64,000 nucleotides of DNA from Agromyces sp. LHK192 (lineage in GTDB: Bacteria; Actinomycetota; Actinomycetes; Actinomycetales; Microbacteriaceae), in the NCBI RefSeq assembly GCF_004006235.1, contig NZ_CP034753.1:3348001-3412000 (forward strand), given 5' to 3'. The first letter of the stretch is position 1. Each line of letters starts with the position of its first letter. A program made the translations under genes and the position numbers. Below are positions 16,543-24,876 of this stretch, in pieces. Below the pieces are notes generated by a model that did no database searches, was not told where the DNA came from, and saw only the letters and a program-made list of their open reading frames with translations.

Positions 16543-17619
16543 CTACGATTCGCGATATTCCACCTGTGAGGGCTTCCGCGCATCCGCCACCCGCTGCCCG
16601 CTCAACAACCCCGGGAATCCCCGCCCGCCGGTCGACGCGAGCGTCGCGACGAGCGAGGCGATGAGGGCGAGCGAGTACCAGCCCGACGACCCGGTGAACG
16701 CGGCGAGCAGCTGGATGCCGCCGATCCCGCCGAGGAACCGCAGCAGCCGCGCCGCCCAGGTCGGATACCTCGAGCCGGTGTACTGCAGGCGCACGGCCGC
16801 ATCCCCGATGGTGCGGCCGGCGACGAGCGCCGGGATCGCCGTGATGACGAACGGAATGGCGGGTGCGACGAGCGCGACCGCGGCGAGGAACTCGGGCGTC
16901 GGGTCGCCATCGAACAGCAACACGACGACGCCGACTGTCGCGAGCTGCACGGTCGCGGTGATGAACAGCACCGACATCGCGTCGACGACCATCGCCAGCA
17001 CCCGGCGGGCACGCGTGACCGGCGTGGGATGGGCGGCGGCCGAGGCATCCGCTGCGCTCAGACGCCAGCTCGCGGGCAGCGTGAGCGACAGCAGCGAGCC
17101 GATCACCGCGCCGAGGGTGTTGGTGAGCAGGTCGTCGACGTCGAACACGCGGTACGCGCACGGGTAGAGGCCCCAGACGCCGGTGAGCTGCGTGAGCTCG
17201 ATGAGCAGCGACAGGCCGAGTCCGGCGAGGAGCGACACGACCACGCCGCGCCGCCACAGCAGGCGCACGAACACGCCGAGCGGCACGAACAGCAGCACGT
17301 TCAGCGCGAGTTGCAGCACGGCCGGGTCGGTGAGCGGATGCCCCCGCCCGATCGCTCCCGCGATCTCGGGGACGAACTCGCCCGGGTTGAGGTTCACGCC
17401 GGCGCACCGCTCGATCTCGTCGGGGTCGGGCAGGGGCAGCAGCGTGTAGGTCCACACGGCGATGCCGTAGACGAGCATCGCGAACGGCACGAGCACGCGC
17501 CACGCCGTCAGCCGGCCGTGGCGGCGGTACGCGATCGCGACGTACGGCACGAACGCGAGGAGGCCGACGCCGACGCCGATCGCGATGGCCAGGATGCCCA
17601 GCAGCAGCTGGTCGTGCAT
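16543..17619 (-). CDS. VanZ family - RDD domain fusion membrane protein
   Basis: A 358-residue integral membrane protein. Residues 1-180 form a VanZ-like domain (GIAVWTYTLLPLPDPDE, LNVLLFVPLGVFVRLL, LLIELTQL, FDVDDLLTNTLGAVIG). Residues 200-345 form an RDD-like domain beginning RARRVLAMVVDAMSV, with GRTIGDAAVRLQ. VanZ-RDD fusions are known in actinobacteria; function is unknown, though VanZ proteins can affect glycopeptide susceptibility. ATG 17619 is chosen for its GGGGGAGA site. Confidence 0.87.
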   Translation of the reverse strand: MHDQLLLGILAIAIGVGVGLLAFVPYVAIAYRRHGRLTAWRVLVPFAMLVYGIAVWTYTLLPLPDPDEIERCAGVNLNPGEFVPEIAGAIGRGHPLTDPAVLQLALNVLLFVPLGVFVRLLWRRGVVVSLLAGLGLSLLIELTQLTGVWGLYPCAYRVFDVDDLLTNTLGAVIGSLLSLTLPASWRLSAADASAAAHPTPVTRARRVLAMVVDAMSVLFITATVQLATVGVVVLLFDGDPTPEFLAAVALVAPAIPFVITAIPALVAGRTIGDAAVRLQYTGSRYPTWAARLLRFLGGIGGIQLLAAFTGSSGWYSLALIASLVATLASTGGRGFPGLLSGQRVADARKPSQVEYRES

Positions 17620-17701
17620 GGATGTCTCCCCCGTCAAGGTTCGGTGGCCGGGCCGCCGCGAAGCCGGCTCTCAGTCCGCGGGATCTCACCCAGGGATCGC
17701 G

Positions 17702-17758
17702 GGTTCGTGAGTTCGTGCGTTCGCGCTTCGCGAGTTCGCAAGTTCGCGCGCTCGCTGT
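17702..17758. repeat. Degenerate 8-bp tandem repeat (GTTCGNGN)
   Basis: About six units of GTTCG(T/C)(G/A)(A/C) run in tandem, one unit being shortened by a base. It lies in the 306-bp divergent gap 17620-17925, in which nothing else was recognised except the ribosome site of the next gene. Confidence 0.75.
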
Positions 17759-17925
17759 CGTCCAGCCGAGCCTAACGGGCTGGCGGCGGCCCAGCCCGCT
17801 CGGGAGAATTCCGACGTGCATGTCGATCGGGCCGATCGCCGTTCGACGCATGAGTGAGGGCGGCCGAGATCCGGCCGCCGGAGCCGCACCCGCGGCATCC
17901 GCTTCACCTCGAAAGGAACGGAACC

Positions 17926-18321
17926 GTGACCGTCTACTTCCTCACCCTGCCCCACCCGTCGGACTCCGAGCCCACGATGGACTCGCTCCGCGAGACCGAC
18001 CCCGAGGCGATCGCAGCCGTCATCGAAGCCGTCGGAGCGTTCAACCAGTCCATCAAGGACGCGGGCGCCTGGGTGTACGCCGGCGGCCTCTACCCGCCGT
18101 CGACCGCGAAGAACGTCGACGCCACCTCGGGCGAGACCGTCGTGCGCAACGAGCCGTTCGTCGTCGCCGAGTCGTACCTCGGCGGATTCTGGCTCATCGA
18201 CGTCGCCACCGAGGGGGAGGCGATCGACTGGGCCGCGAAGGCGTCGGCCGTCGTGCAGTCCCCCGTCGAGGTGCGTGCACTGCAGGAGCCGCCGGCGGAG
18301 CACGACAAGTACGAGGCGTGA
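17926..18321 (+). CDS. YCII-related (DGPF) domain protein
   Basis: A 131-residue soluble protein with the ferredoxin-like YCII/DGPF fold pattern: an N-terminal strand (TVYFLTLP), a central helix (EAIAAVIEAVGAFNQSIKDAGAWVYAGGL split over two elements) and GGFWLIDVATEGEAIDWAAKAS. Proteins of this family often sit next to sigma factors, but none is present here. The GTG start at 17926 lies behind AAAGGAACGG. The function is unknown. Confidence 0.85.
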   Translation: MTVYFLTLPHPSDSEPTMDSLRETDPEAIAAVIEAVGAFNQSIKDAGAWVYAGGLYPPSTAKNVDATSGETVVRNEPFVVAESYLGGFWLIDVATEGEAIDWAAKASAVVQSPVEVRALQEPPAEHDKYEA

Positions 18322-18349
18322 GCGGACACGCCGGATGCCCCGGCGCGAC

Positions 18350-18381
18350 GCCCCGGCGCGGCCGACCTGGCCGCCCGGGGC
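18350..18381 (+). terminator. GC-rich terminator hairpin
   Basis: Left arm 18350-18363 and right arm 18369-18381 pair over 13 bp with a single bulged base and a 5-nt loop, 29 nt downstream of the YCII gene and between convergent genes. Confidence 0.65.
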
Positions 18382-18427
18382 GTTCGCCTGTGTCGCGGTC
18401 ACTCGCCGACGCCGCCGGCTATGCCGG

Positions 18428-18583
18428 TTACGCCGGTTCGGGCGCACCGCCTGAGGCGGTGTCGGCCTCGACGGTCTCGCCGTCCTCTTCCCGCTCCTCG
18501 GGCAGGTGGATGTCTTCGCCGTCGGGCCGCTCGCCGTCGTAGCCCTTCACGTCGCCCTCGGGCTCGTCATGCCGGTCGGTCAT
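18428..18583 (-). CDS. Small acidic hypothetical protein
   Basis: A 51-residue very acidic protein, almost certainly disordered (RPDGEDIHLPEEREEDGE). Three in-frame ATG codons are adjacent (18589, 18586, 18583); the last has the best spacing to AGGAGG. Composition resembles the 70-residue protein at 60154-60366, although alignment by eye is limited to the acidic bias. Function unknown. Confidence 0.55.
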   Translation of the reverse strand: MTDRHDEPEGDVKGYDGERPDGEDIHLPEEREEDGETVEADTASGGAPEPA

Positions 18584-18775
18584 CATCATGTCCTCCTCGG
18601 TTCGCGTTTCACCGGTGAAACGTGCGGATGCCGCCACCGTACGTCGGCCCGATCCGATGCCGCGACGGGCTTGCGCCGGCGCGTTCGATGGGCAAGGGAA
18701 TCTGCTTTCTACTTCGATCGAATCGGATGCCGCATCGCCGATACATCCGCGAAGATCATGAAAAGGGAGCTCGCC

Positions 18776-20578
18776 CTATTGGCCGGTCAATCCCTGTGTT
18801 TCGAGCGCGCTGAAGTCCGCTGGGTCGCCAAACTCGGGCCATCTTGCAAGCGCCCATGGCACGAGAACGTCGCCCCGCTGACGGACACTGTCCGCGTTCC
18901 ATTCGACGTGAGAGTCGTAGAGGTGCTTCGTCGTGGAGAACACGGTCTCCAGTTTCAGCTTGGACTGAGCTTCTATCCAGCTGCTTGTGCCTTTGGAGCT
19001 ATTTGCCTCGCTCGATAGTGGGACCAGATTCGCCCATGTGTGCAGAAGTTCTGCGTGCTCTTCGGGCGTGAAAGATGCCGCCCAAGAACCCTTCCGCTCC
19101 TGCGGGGCGACGTGATCGACCGTAATCGACGGGTAGGACTTGAGAATGTCCCCCGAGGTATGTGCGCGTTCGTACTCTTCGAGTACGTAGGAGCAGATCT
19201 TTCGGTGATACAGGTCGCCAAATCTGATCGCGGCTTCGAACTGCGCATCAGACGGAAAGGTCACCGTCTTGGACACAATTCCCGCGCGTACTGCCCTTGC
19301 GTCAGAGCCGGCGAGATTCCAGAGCCGCTTGAATATGGCGTGGAGACCTGTTGGCTCGATCCCACAGAAGGCGCGACGAATCAAGAAGGATTCAATTACG
19401 TGTAGACACTCGGCCGCATCAGACGTAGAGGCGTCGCCCTCGGCCGTTGCCGTCAGCAGCTGCATCACGTACGGATAGACCGACGAAGGCCGGTTGAGGG
19501 CAGTTAGGCGCCGAACCTGTTCGCGAACGGGTTCGTCTATCAGCTGAAGTCGCGCCGAGTGAATCGCGTTATATGCCGACTGGTGACGACGCAAACGGCG
19601 AACGATCTCTGCGACCGGATCGTCGGTGATCTCTTTCCAATCGTTTGACAGCGTCGAGAAAGTCGTAGCCTGCGTCACCGAATCACTCAGCGTCAAGGCA
19701 AACGGAAAAAAGTACTTCGCCTTCGATGAATCATCAGCGAAAGCATCTTCAAACGGCTTCCACTCCTGGCTGTAGGCGGCCTGGGCTGCTTTGGGATCAG
19801 CGTCAAGGTGTTTCAGAACCTCGTTTCGGACAAGATCGATGATGCCGAGCCGCTCGCCTTCTTTGTTCAGTCGATCGAAAACCTCGTTGGGGTCATGCTC
19901 GAGCCCGAGGCGAATTTCGACGAGCTCAAGCCTTTCGAGGATCGTTTCTCTGAGCGTCTCAAGGGTTGAAAAGTCTGAGACCGCGCCTTCGGCGGAGACG
20001 CGTGTACTCATGAGCCTGTCCGAGATACACCTCATGATCACCTTGTAGCCCTGTCGCATCGCCCCGCTCTCGTCGCCCACCGCCAGACTGGGGCTAGCCT
20101 GGACGCCCTTGATCCCACATTTCACCGCAGCGCGGTTGAGGATCGTTTCGAACTGCTTGGAGTCGACGAGCGTGGGACGAAGCTTCGGAACTCCCTTGGT
20201 GTTCTTCTTATTGCTTACGAGGTAAGTGTGAAACGTATCGCGAGCGAGTTCGATTCCTGGTTCGCCCATGGCGCTCGCCTGCTCGGCAACGGCGACAAGA
20301 ATCAGGTAAAGCGTCGTTAACCGCTGCTGACCATCGATAATCCAATATCGGCCTGCAGCGGCCGACGTGGTCGGCGCTTCGTTATTGAACACGAGCGCGC
20401 CCAGAAATCTCTTCGTATATGCGCCGTCGATGACGGTATCGATATCGTCGAACAATTGCTTGATGTTGCGTTCGCCCCAGACAAATCGACGTTGGAAAAG
20501 CGGGCATGCCAAGACAATCTCATCGTCAAACCGATCGAGAACGAGAATTGGGTCCGCATCGAGTTGCTCGTGAGTCAT
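18776..20578 (-). CDS. GmrSD-like DUF262/DUF1524 nuclease
   Basis: A 600-residue protein with the layout of GmrSD-type (type IV, modification-dependent) restriction enzymes. The N-terminal DUF262 part has FQRRFVW (28-34) and the diagnostic DGQQRLTTL (82-90), the ParB-like NTPase signature. The middle is helical. The C-terminal DUF1524 HNH part has VDHVAPQ and NLVPLSSEANSSKG. Known members cleave glucosylated or otherwise modified phage DNA, but the specificity here is unknown. The region's codons are markedly less GC-biased than its neighbours, which indicates acquisition. It stands 1.1 kb from a type I restriction-modification operon. The ATG at 20578 has only a weak ribosome site. Confidence 0.9.
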   Translation of the reverse strand: MTHEQLDADPILVLDRFDDEIVLACPLFQRRFVWGERNIKQLFDDIDTVIDGAYTKRFLGALVFNNEAPTTSAAAGRYWIIDGQQRLTTLYLILVAVAEQASAMGEPGIELARDTFHTYLVSNKKNTKGVPKLRPTLVDSKQFETILNRAAVKCGIKGVQASPSLAVGDESGAMRQGYKVIMRCISDRLMSTRVSAEGAVSDFSTLETLRETILERLELVEIRLGLEHDPNEVFDRLNKEGERLGIIDLVRNEVLKHLDADPKAAQAAYSQEWKPFEDAFADDSSKAKYFFPFALTLSDSVTQATTFSTLSNDWKEITDDPVAEIVRRLRRHQSAYNAIHSARLQLIDEPVREQVRRLTALNRPSSVYPYVMQLLTATAEGDASTSDAAECLHVIESFLIRRAFCGIEPTGLHAIFKRLWNLAGSDARAVRAGIVSKTVTFPSDAQFEAAIRFGDLYHRKICSYVLEEYERAHTSGDILKSYPSITVDHVAPQERKGSWAASFTPEEHAELLHTWANLVPLSSEANSSKGTSSWIEAQSKLKLETVFSTTKHLYDSHVEWNADSVRQRGDVLVPWALARWPEFGDPADFSALETQGLTGQ

Positions 20579-20877
20579 TCTTCGCCTGCTCCTAAAGTTA
20601 ACTGCGCCAATAGCCTGCCTGATCCCATGAGGCTCTCGCATCACTCTGAGCATCCGTCAGACCCACGAGACGAGACTCCCTGAGATTGTCAGATCAGTAG
20701 AGCGCGTCCTACCCGGCGCACCCTCACCCGTGTCAGAACAATTGGCAGATCGATATCGCGGCGAGCGGCTTCCTCGCGCGGTCAAGCCCCTGCCGCCGAG
20801 GAGGCATCCGGGCGACGCTGGAAGCTCGGATGGAGGCATCCGAGGCCTGAAACTCAACGACGACGAGAGGAGCAGTC
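20579..20877. other. Gene-free stretch between the DUF262 gene and a small acidic ORF
   Basis: About 300 bp of mixed composition. The left half is AT-richer and belongs to the acquired block; the right half (from about 20750) has the host-type GC and the GGCATCCG octamer twice. A junction of the acquired segment probably lies near 20.7 kb. No direct repeats or integrase were found. Confidence 0.5.
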
Positions 20878-21132
20878 ATGACCGACTCGACCACCCCCAG
20901 CGGCACGAATCCGGAGGATGTCGCACCCGAGGAGTTCATCGACCGCGACGCCGCGCGCGACGCCGACGACGCCGGGACGCGCGAGGAGGCCGACCGCGAT
21001 CGTTCGGCTAGCGACGAGCCGGGCGGAGCGGATGACTCGGGCGCCGAGCCCGGAGCACCTGGCAACGCGGAGCCGATGACGGACTCGACCGACGGCGGGC
21101 TGTCGGGCGGGGATCCGGGGGTTGAGGAGTAG
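20878..21132 (+). CDS. Small acidic hypothetical protein
   Basis: An 84-residue Asp/Glu/Gly/Pro-rich protein without hydrophobic segments, predicted disordered. It has a good GAGAGGAG ribosome site before ATG 20878 and host-like codon usage. Not recognised. It lies between the two restriction loci but looks like a core gene rather than part of them. Confidence 0.55.
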   Translation: MTDSTTPSGTNPEDVAPEEFIDRDAARDADDAGTREEADRDRSASDEPGGADDSGAEPGAPGNAEPMTDSTDGGLSGGDPGVEE

Positions 21133-21177
21133 CAATCACCTGCGAGCAACCGCGGTCTTGCGGACCAGGGCGGACTG

Positions 21178-21687
21178 TCAAACCAATCCATGCTGCTTCA
21201 TGGATTGGCCAGCTCGAATCGCGTACGCGCCGAGAAAACGCAGGAGCAGGATCGCGATCGCGAATGCGAGCAAAGTCACCACCGCTCGCAGGAACGCACC
21301 CACCGATTCGACGCGATTGGCCTCAACGATGTCGGCGCTATTAGACGGGAGCCCCGAAGTATCGAGCGGCTGAGAGGGTCGCGCTACTGCCTCGGCTATG
21401 AGAGATCGGGCATGAGTTGGATCAAGCAGCTCGGCGCGAAGGTAGAAGTCGTCTGACGTAAGGCCGATCGCGTGGGCGGCGAGGATCAATGCTGCAATGG
21501 GCAAAGCGCCCGAAACCGTGACGTTCCTGAAGAACATCGGGAGGTCGTCGTTGACAGATTCAGTTGGCCGCTCGCCGTCGGATGCTGACGGTCGCCGCAC
21601 TTTCCAAATCTCCAGCGCAATCGTCAGACACGCCGCCAGCAAGGCGGCCCACGCGGACAGCTCAGCGATCACGTGGACATCTGGCAA
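21178..21687 (-). CDS. Three-helix membrane protein at the end of the type I RM operon
   Basis: Not recognised. A 169-residue protein with helices at about 6-28 (ELSAWAALLAACLTIALEIW), 57-75 (VSGALPIAALILAAHAIGL) and 130-155 (AFLRAVVTLLAFAIAILLLRF), plus an exported Ser/Asp-containing loop between the last two. The start is a TTG at 21687 with GGAG upstream; a GTG eight codons further in is an alternative. It begins 39 nt after the hsdR stop on the same strand and ends in the operon's terminator hairpin, so it is probably co-expressed as an accessory gene. Confidence 0.6.
   Translation of the reverse strand: MPDVHVIAELSAWAALLAACLTIALEIWKVRRPSASDGERPTESVNDDLPMFFRNVTVSGALPIAALILAAHAIGLTSDDFYLRAELLDPTHARSLIAEAVARPSQPLDTSGLPSNSADIVEANRVESVGAFLRAVVTLLAFAIAILLLRFLGAYAIRAGQSMKQHGLV
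21183..21208 (-). terminator. Terminator hairpin overlapping the end of the RM operon
   Basis: Perfect 10-bp arms CCAATCCATG / CATGGATTGG (21183-21192, 21199-21208) with a 6-nt loop, followed on the minus strand by TTTG. It includes the last codons of the membrane protein. The AT-rich stem contrasts with the GC-rich terminators elsewhere in the window. Confidence 0.7.
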
Positions 21688-21726
21688 TCACCGAGCGCTC
21701 CAGTTCACTCATTTCTGGGGAATGGA

Positions 21727-24700
21727 TCACTCCGGATCGCCTCCTTGCGAATTGCGGAGGAACTCGTACAACATCGCCGGCAAAGCCTTGCTCAACTCTT
21801 GATAGATCCCCGTGTCACCGAAGACGTCGTCGACGATCCGGGGTGTCTCATCCCTTGTCCCAAGCATCGCCTTGTTGAACGCCTTCGCGAGTGCGGGCGA
21901 CTCCTTGAACTGTTCCGGCGTGTTCACTTCAGCCTGTTGAACGAGGTCACTATCCAGGGCAAGCCGCCCGAGCACCCCGCCGATCGTGATATCCACGGCA
22001 CCAGGCGCGTACTTGTCGCCGAATCGCTCATTCAGCTTCGCAATGATCGCCTCGAGCGCCGACCGGTGCTTCTCGTGCACCGCGCCCGACCCGATCGCCG
22101 AGATCGGGTCGAGCCCAGGCCCCTGTCCGAGCTTGAGCTGCACCGACTCCCCCGCGCTGATCTGCACGCCGACGAGCGACACCTTCGAGATGTCGACCGG
22201 GTCGTCGTACGTCGCGGTCGACATCTGCGGCAGAATCCGGCGGAAGAAGTAATGCCGGCGCGGCAGGTCGGTGTCCTCGAGGTTCCGGGCCTGCGAGATG
22301 AAGTCGTAGAACTTCACGAACTGGCCGACATCCGCCTTGAACAGCTTCAGCTCGTCTTGCTCCGCCTTGTCACCGTCGAGTACGGCCGACACCCAGCGGG
22401 TATTGAACCGTGAGACGGCGGGCGCTGTTGCCGCCGTCACCTTCGAGTTCGCGTTCGCCCCGCCCATCAGCGCGGCATCGAACGCCTGTTCGACCTCCTG
22501 CATCGTGTAGATCCCGGCCGAGTCCAGCTTCCCGACCAGGTCGTAGATGAGGTTCGGGTCGGTCAGCGCTGTCAACTGCGCGCCACGGAAGTACGGCAGG
22601 AACGCATCCAACACGTCTCCCGGCTCGTTCACGAAGTCGAGCACGAACGTCTTCTCTTTGCCCGGGTACGTCCGGTTCAGCCGTGACAGCGTCTGCACGG
22701 CCTGCACCCCACCGAGCTGCTTGTCGACGTACATCGCGACCAACCGCGGCTGGTCGAACCCGGTCTGGAACTTCTCCGCGACGATCATCACGTTGTACGT
22801 CGACGGCTTGAACGCCTCCGCGAGATCAGTCGTGTGCAGCCGGTCGTTCTGCGTCTTCTCGGTCAGCCCCTCACCGACATCCTCAGGGTCGTCGACCGTC
22901 CCCGAGAACGCGACGAGCGCACGCACCCCCTGCACCTGCGACGAGGCGAGGTACTGGTCGAGGTACTTCTTCCACCGCACCGCTTCCTTGCGCGACCCGG
23001 TGACGACCATCGCCTTCGCCTTGCCGTCGAGCTCCGACTGCACGTACGTGCGGAAGTGATCGACGACGACCTTCGCCTTCTGGCTAATGTTCGTCGGGTG
23101 CAGCCGCACGTACTGCACGAGCGCCTTCACCGCGGTCGACTCGTCGACCTCGTCGAGCCCGTCGTAGTCAGCGCCGGGATGCTGCAACTGCCACGCCACC
23201 TTGTACGGGGTGTAGTTCGCGAGCACGTCGAGAATGAACCCCTCCTCGATCGCCTGCCGCATCGAGTACAGATCGAACGGCTCCGGTGGCGCCACCGAAC
23301 CATCAAGACCAGTGGATGCCACGACCGCGCCATTCGCGTCGGGCACACGCCCGAACAGCTCGAGCGTCTTCGCCTTCGGTGTCGCCGTGAACGCGAAGTA
23401 CGAGATGTTCGGCGCCTTCGCTGTGACCATCATCGCCCACTGCAGGTACGCGTCCGAATCGATCGGTGCACCCTCGGCGACCGAGGCCTGCTCTGCCGGC
23501 GAAAGCACCTTCGTCAGCGCTCCCGCAGTCGACCCGGTCTGCGACGAGTGCGCTTCGTCCGCGATCACCGCGAACCTGCGCCCCTGCAGCTCGGGCAGGG
23601 TCTGGATCGCGGTGATCAGCGCCTCGAACGACTGGATCGTCACGATCACGATGTGCTTGCCACCCGTGAGCGCGTCGGCGAGTTGCTTCGACTTCGACTC
23701 CCCGCCATCCTTCGTGATGGACTGCACCACGCCGGCCTGCTTCTCGAACTGCGAGATCGCATCCTGCAACTGCTTGTCGAGCACCGTCCGATCGGTCACC
23801 ACGACCACGGTGTCGAACACCCGCTCATTCGCGTCGTCGTGCAACTGCGACAGCCGATGCGCGAGCCACGAAATCGAGTTCGTCTTGCCCGACCCCGCCG
23901 AATGCTGTACCAGGTACCGATTGCCCGGGCCCTCGACGCGCGCCGCCTCGACGAGCCTCGTCACCGCCCGCCACTGGTGGTACCGCGGAAACAGCACCTT
24001 CTCGGTCTTCGTCTTCTTCCCCGTGTCGGGATCGACGTCGACCTCGACCTGCAGGTGCACGAACGACCCGAGCAGCGACAGCCACGCGTCGCGCTGCAGG
24101 ATCTCCTCCCAGAAGTACGACGACGCCGACCCATCCGGGTTCACCGGATTCCCCGCCCCCTGGTCATGCCCGCGGTTGAACGGCAGGAACCGCGTGTTCG
24201 CGCCGACGAGCTTCGTCGTCATCCGCACCTCGGAGTTCGACACCACGAAATGCACCAGCGACCGCTTCGCGAACGCGAACAACGGCTCCCCCGCCGGCGA
24301 CCGATCGAACCGGTACTGCTCGACCGCGTTCTCGATCGGCTGAGTGAAGTCCGTCTTCAGTTCTATCGTCGACACCGGGATGCCGTTGACGAACAGCACC
24401 AGATCCAACGCCTTGTTCGGATGCTTCGCGGCGTAGTGCACCTGCCGCATCACCCGCACCCGCATCTTCGCGTACGCGTCCAACGTGACCGGATTGTTCG
24501 TCGTCGCCGGCCGGAACTGCGCCAGCTTGAACTTCACCGCCCCACCCACAGCCGGCACCATCGAGAACCCCTCATGCAGGATCCGGATCGTGCCACCGTG
24601 CTTCAACGGATCGTTGTCCAGCGCCTTCACCAACCGATCCAGGATGCTCCGCGCCCCCGTCGCACGCTGCACCTCCGTATCCCCGGGCCGGACGACCTTC

Positions 24701-24876
24701 GCGAACTCCTCCGGTTGCGTTTCCTCAAGCCAGCCGACCACGTCCTCAGGGAACAACGCGAGCTCACGGTCGTAGCCCGCATCCGTCGGCGAGTACAACC
24801 AGCCGTTCGCGGCCAGATGCTCAGCGATCTCCGACTCCAACACCGACTCAAGATGCGCGCCCGCCGGACCCGTCAC
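21727..24876 (-). CDS. hsdR: Type I restriction enzyme, R (endonuclease/translocase) subunit
   Basis: A 1049-residue HsdR. It cuts DNA at a distance after ATP-driven translocation, in complex with HsdM and HsdS. The N-terminal PD-(D/E)xK nuclease has Asp158 and the Glu172-Leu-Lys174 pair (STIELK). SF2 helicase motifs follow: Walker A at 325-332 (HSAGSGKT), DEAH in VIADEAHSSQTG, motif III FTATPKAKT, and motif VI region QTLSRLNRTYPGK. The length is normal for the family. The GTG start overlaps the hsdS stop by GTGA. The gene appears intact. It is third in the operon hsdM-hsdS-hsdR-membrane protein. Confidence 0.96.
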   Translation of the reverse strand: MTGPAGAHLESVLESEIAEHLAANGWLYSPTDAGYDRELALFPEDVVGWLEETQPEEFAKVVRPGDTEVQRATGARSILDRLVKALDNDPLKHGGTIRILHEGFSMVPAVGGAVKFKLAQFRPATTNNPVTLDAYAKMRVRVMRQVHYAAKHPNKALDLVLFVNGIPVSTIELKTDFTQPIENAVEQYRFDRSPAGEPLFAFAKRSLVHFVVSNSEVRMTTKLVGANTRFLPFNRGHDQGAGNPVNPDGSASSYFWEEILQRDAWLSLLGSFVHLQVEVDVDPDTGKKTKTEKVLFPRYHQWRAVTRLVEAARVEGPGNRYLVQHSAGSGKTNSISWLAHRLSQLHDDANERVFDTVVVVTDRTVLDKQLQDAISQFEKQAGVVQSITKDGGESKSKQLADALTGGKHIVIVTIQSFEALITAIQTLPELQGRRFAVIADEAHSSQTGSTAGALTKVLSPAEQASVAEGAPIDSDAYLQWAMMVTAKAPNISYFAFTATPKAKTLELFGRVPDANGAVVASTGLDGSVAPPEPFDLYSMRQAIEEGFILDVLANYTPYKVAWQLQHPGADYDGLDEVDESTAVKALVQYVRLHPTNISQKAKVVVDHFRTYVQSELDGKAKAMVVTGSRKEAVRWKKYLDQYLASSQVQGVRALVAFSGTVDDPEDVGEGLTEKTQNDRLHTTDLAEAFKPSTYNVMIVAEKFQTGFDQPRLVAMYVDKQLGGVQAVQTLSRLNRTYPGKEKTFVLDFVNEPGDVLDAFLPYFRGAQLTALTDPNLIYDLVGKLDSAGIYTMQEVEQAFDAALMGGANANSKVTAATAPAVSRFNTRWVSAVLDGDKAEQDELKLFKADVGQFVKFYDFISQARNLEDTDLPRRHYFFRRILPQMSTATYDDPVDISKVSLVGVQISAGESVQLKLGQGPGLDPISAIGSGAVHEKHRSALEAIIAKLNERFGDKYAPGAVDITIGGVLGRLALDSDLVQQAEVNTPEQFKESPALAKAFNKAMLGTRDETPRIVDDVFGDTGIYQELSKALPAMLYEFLRNSQGGDPE

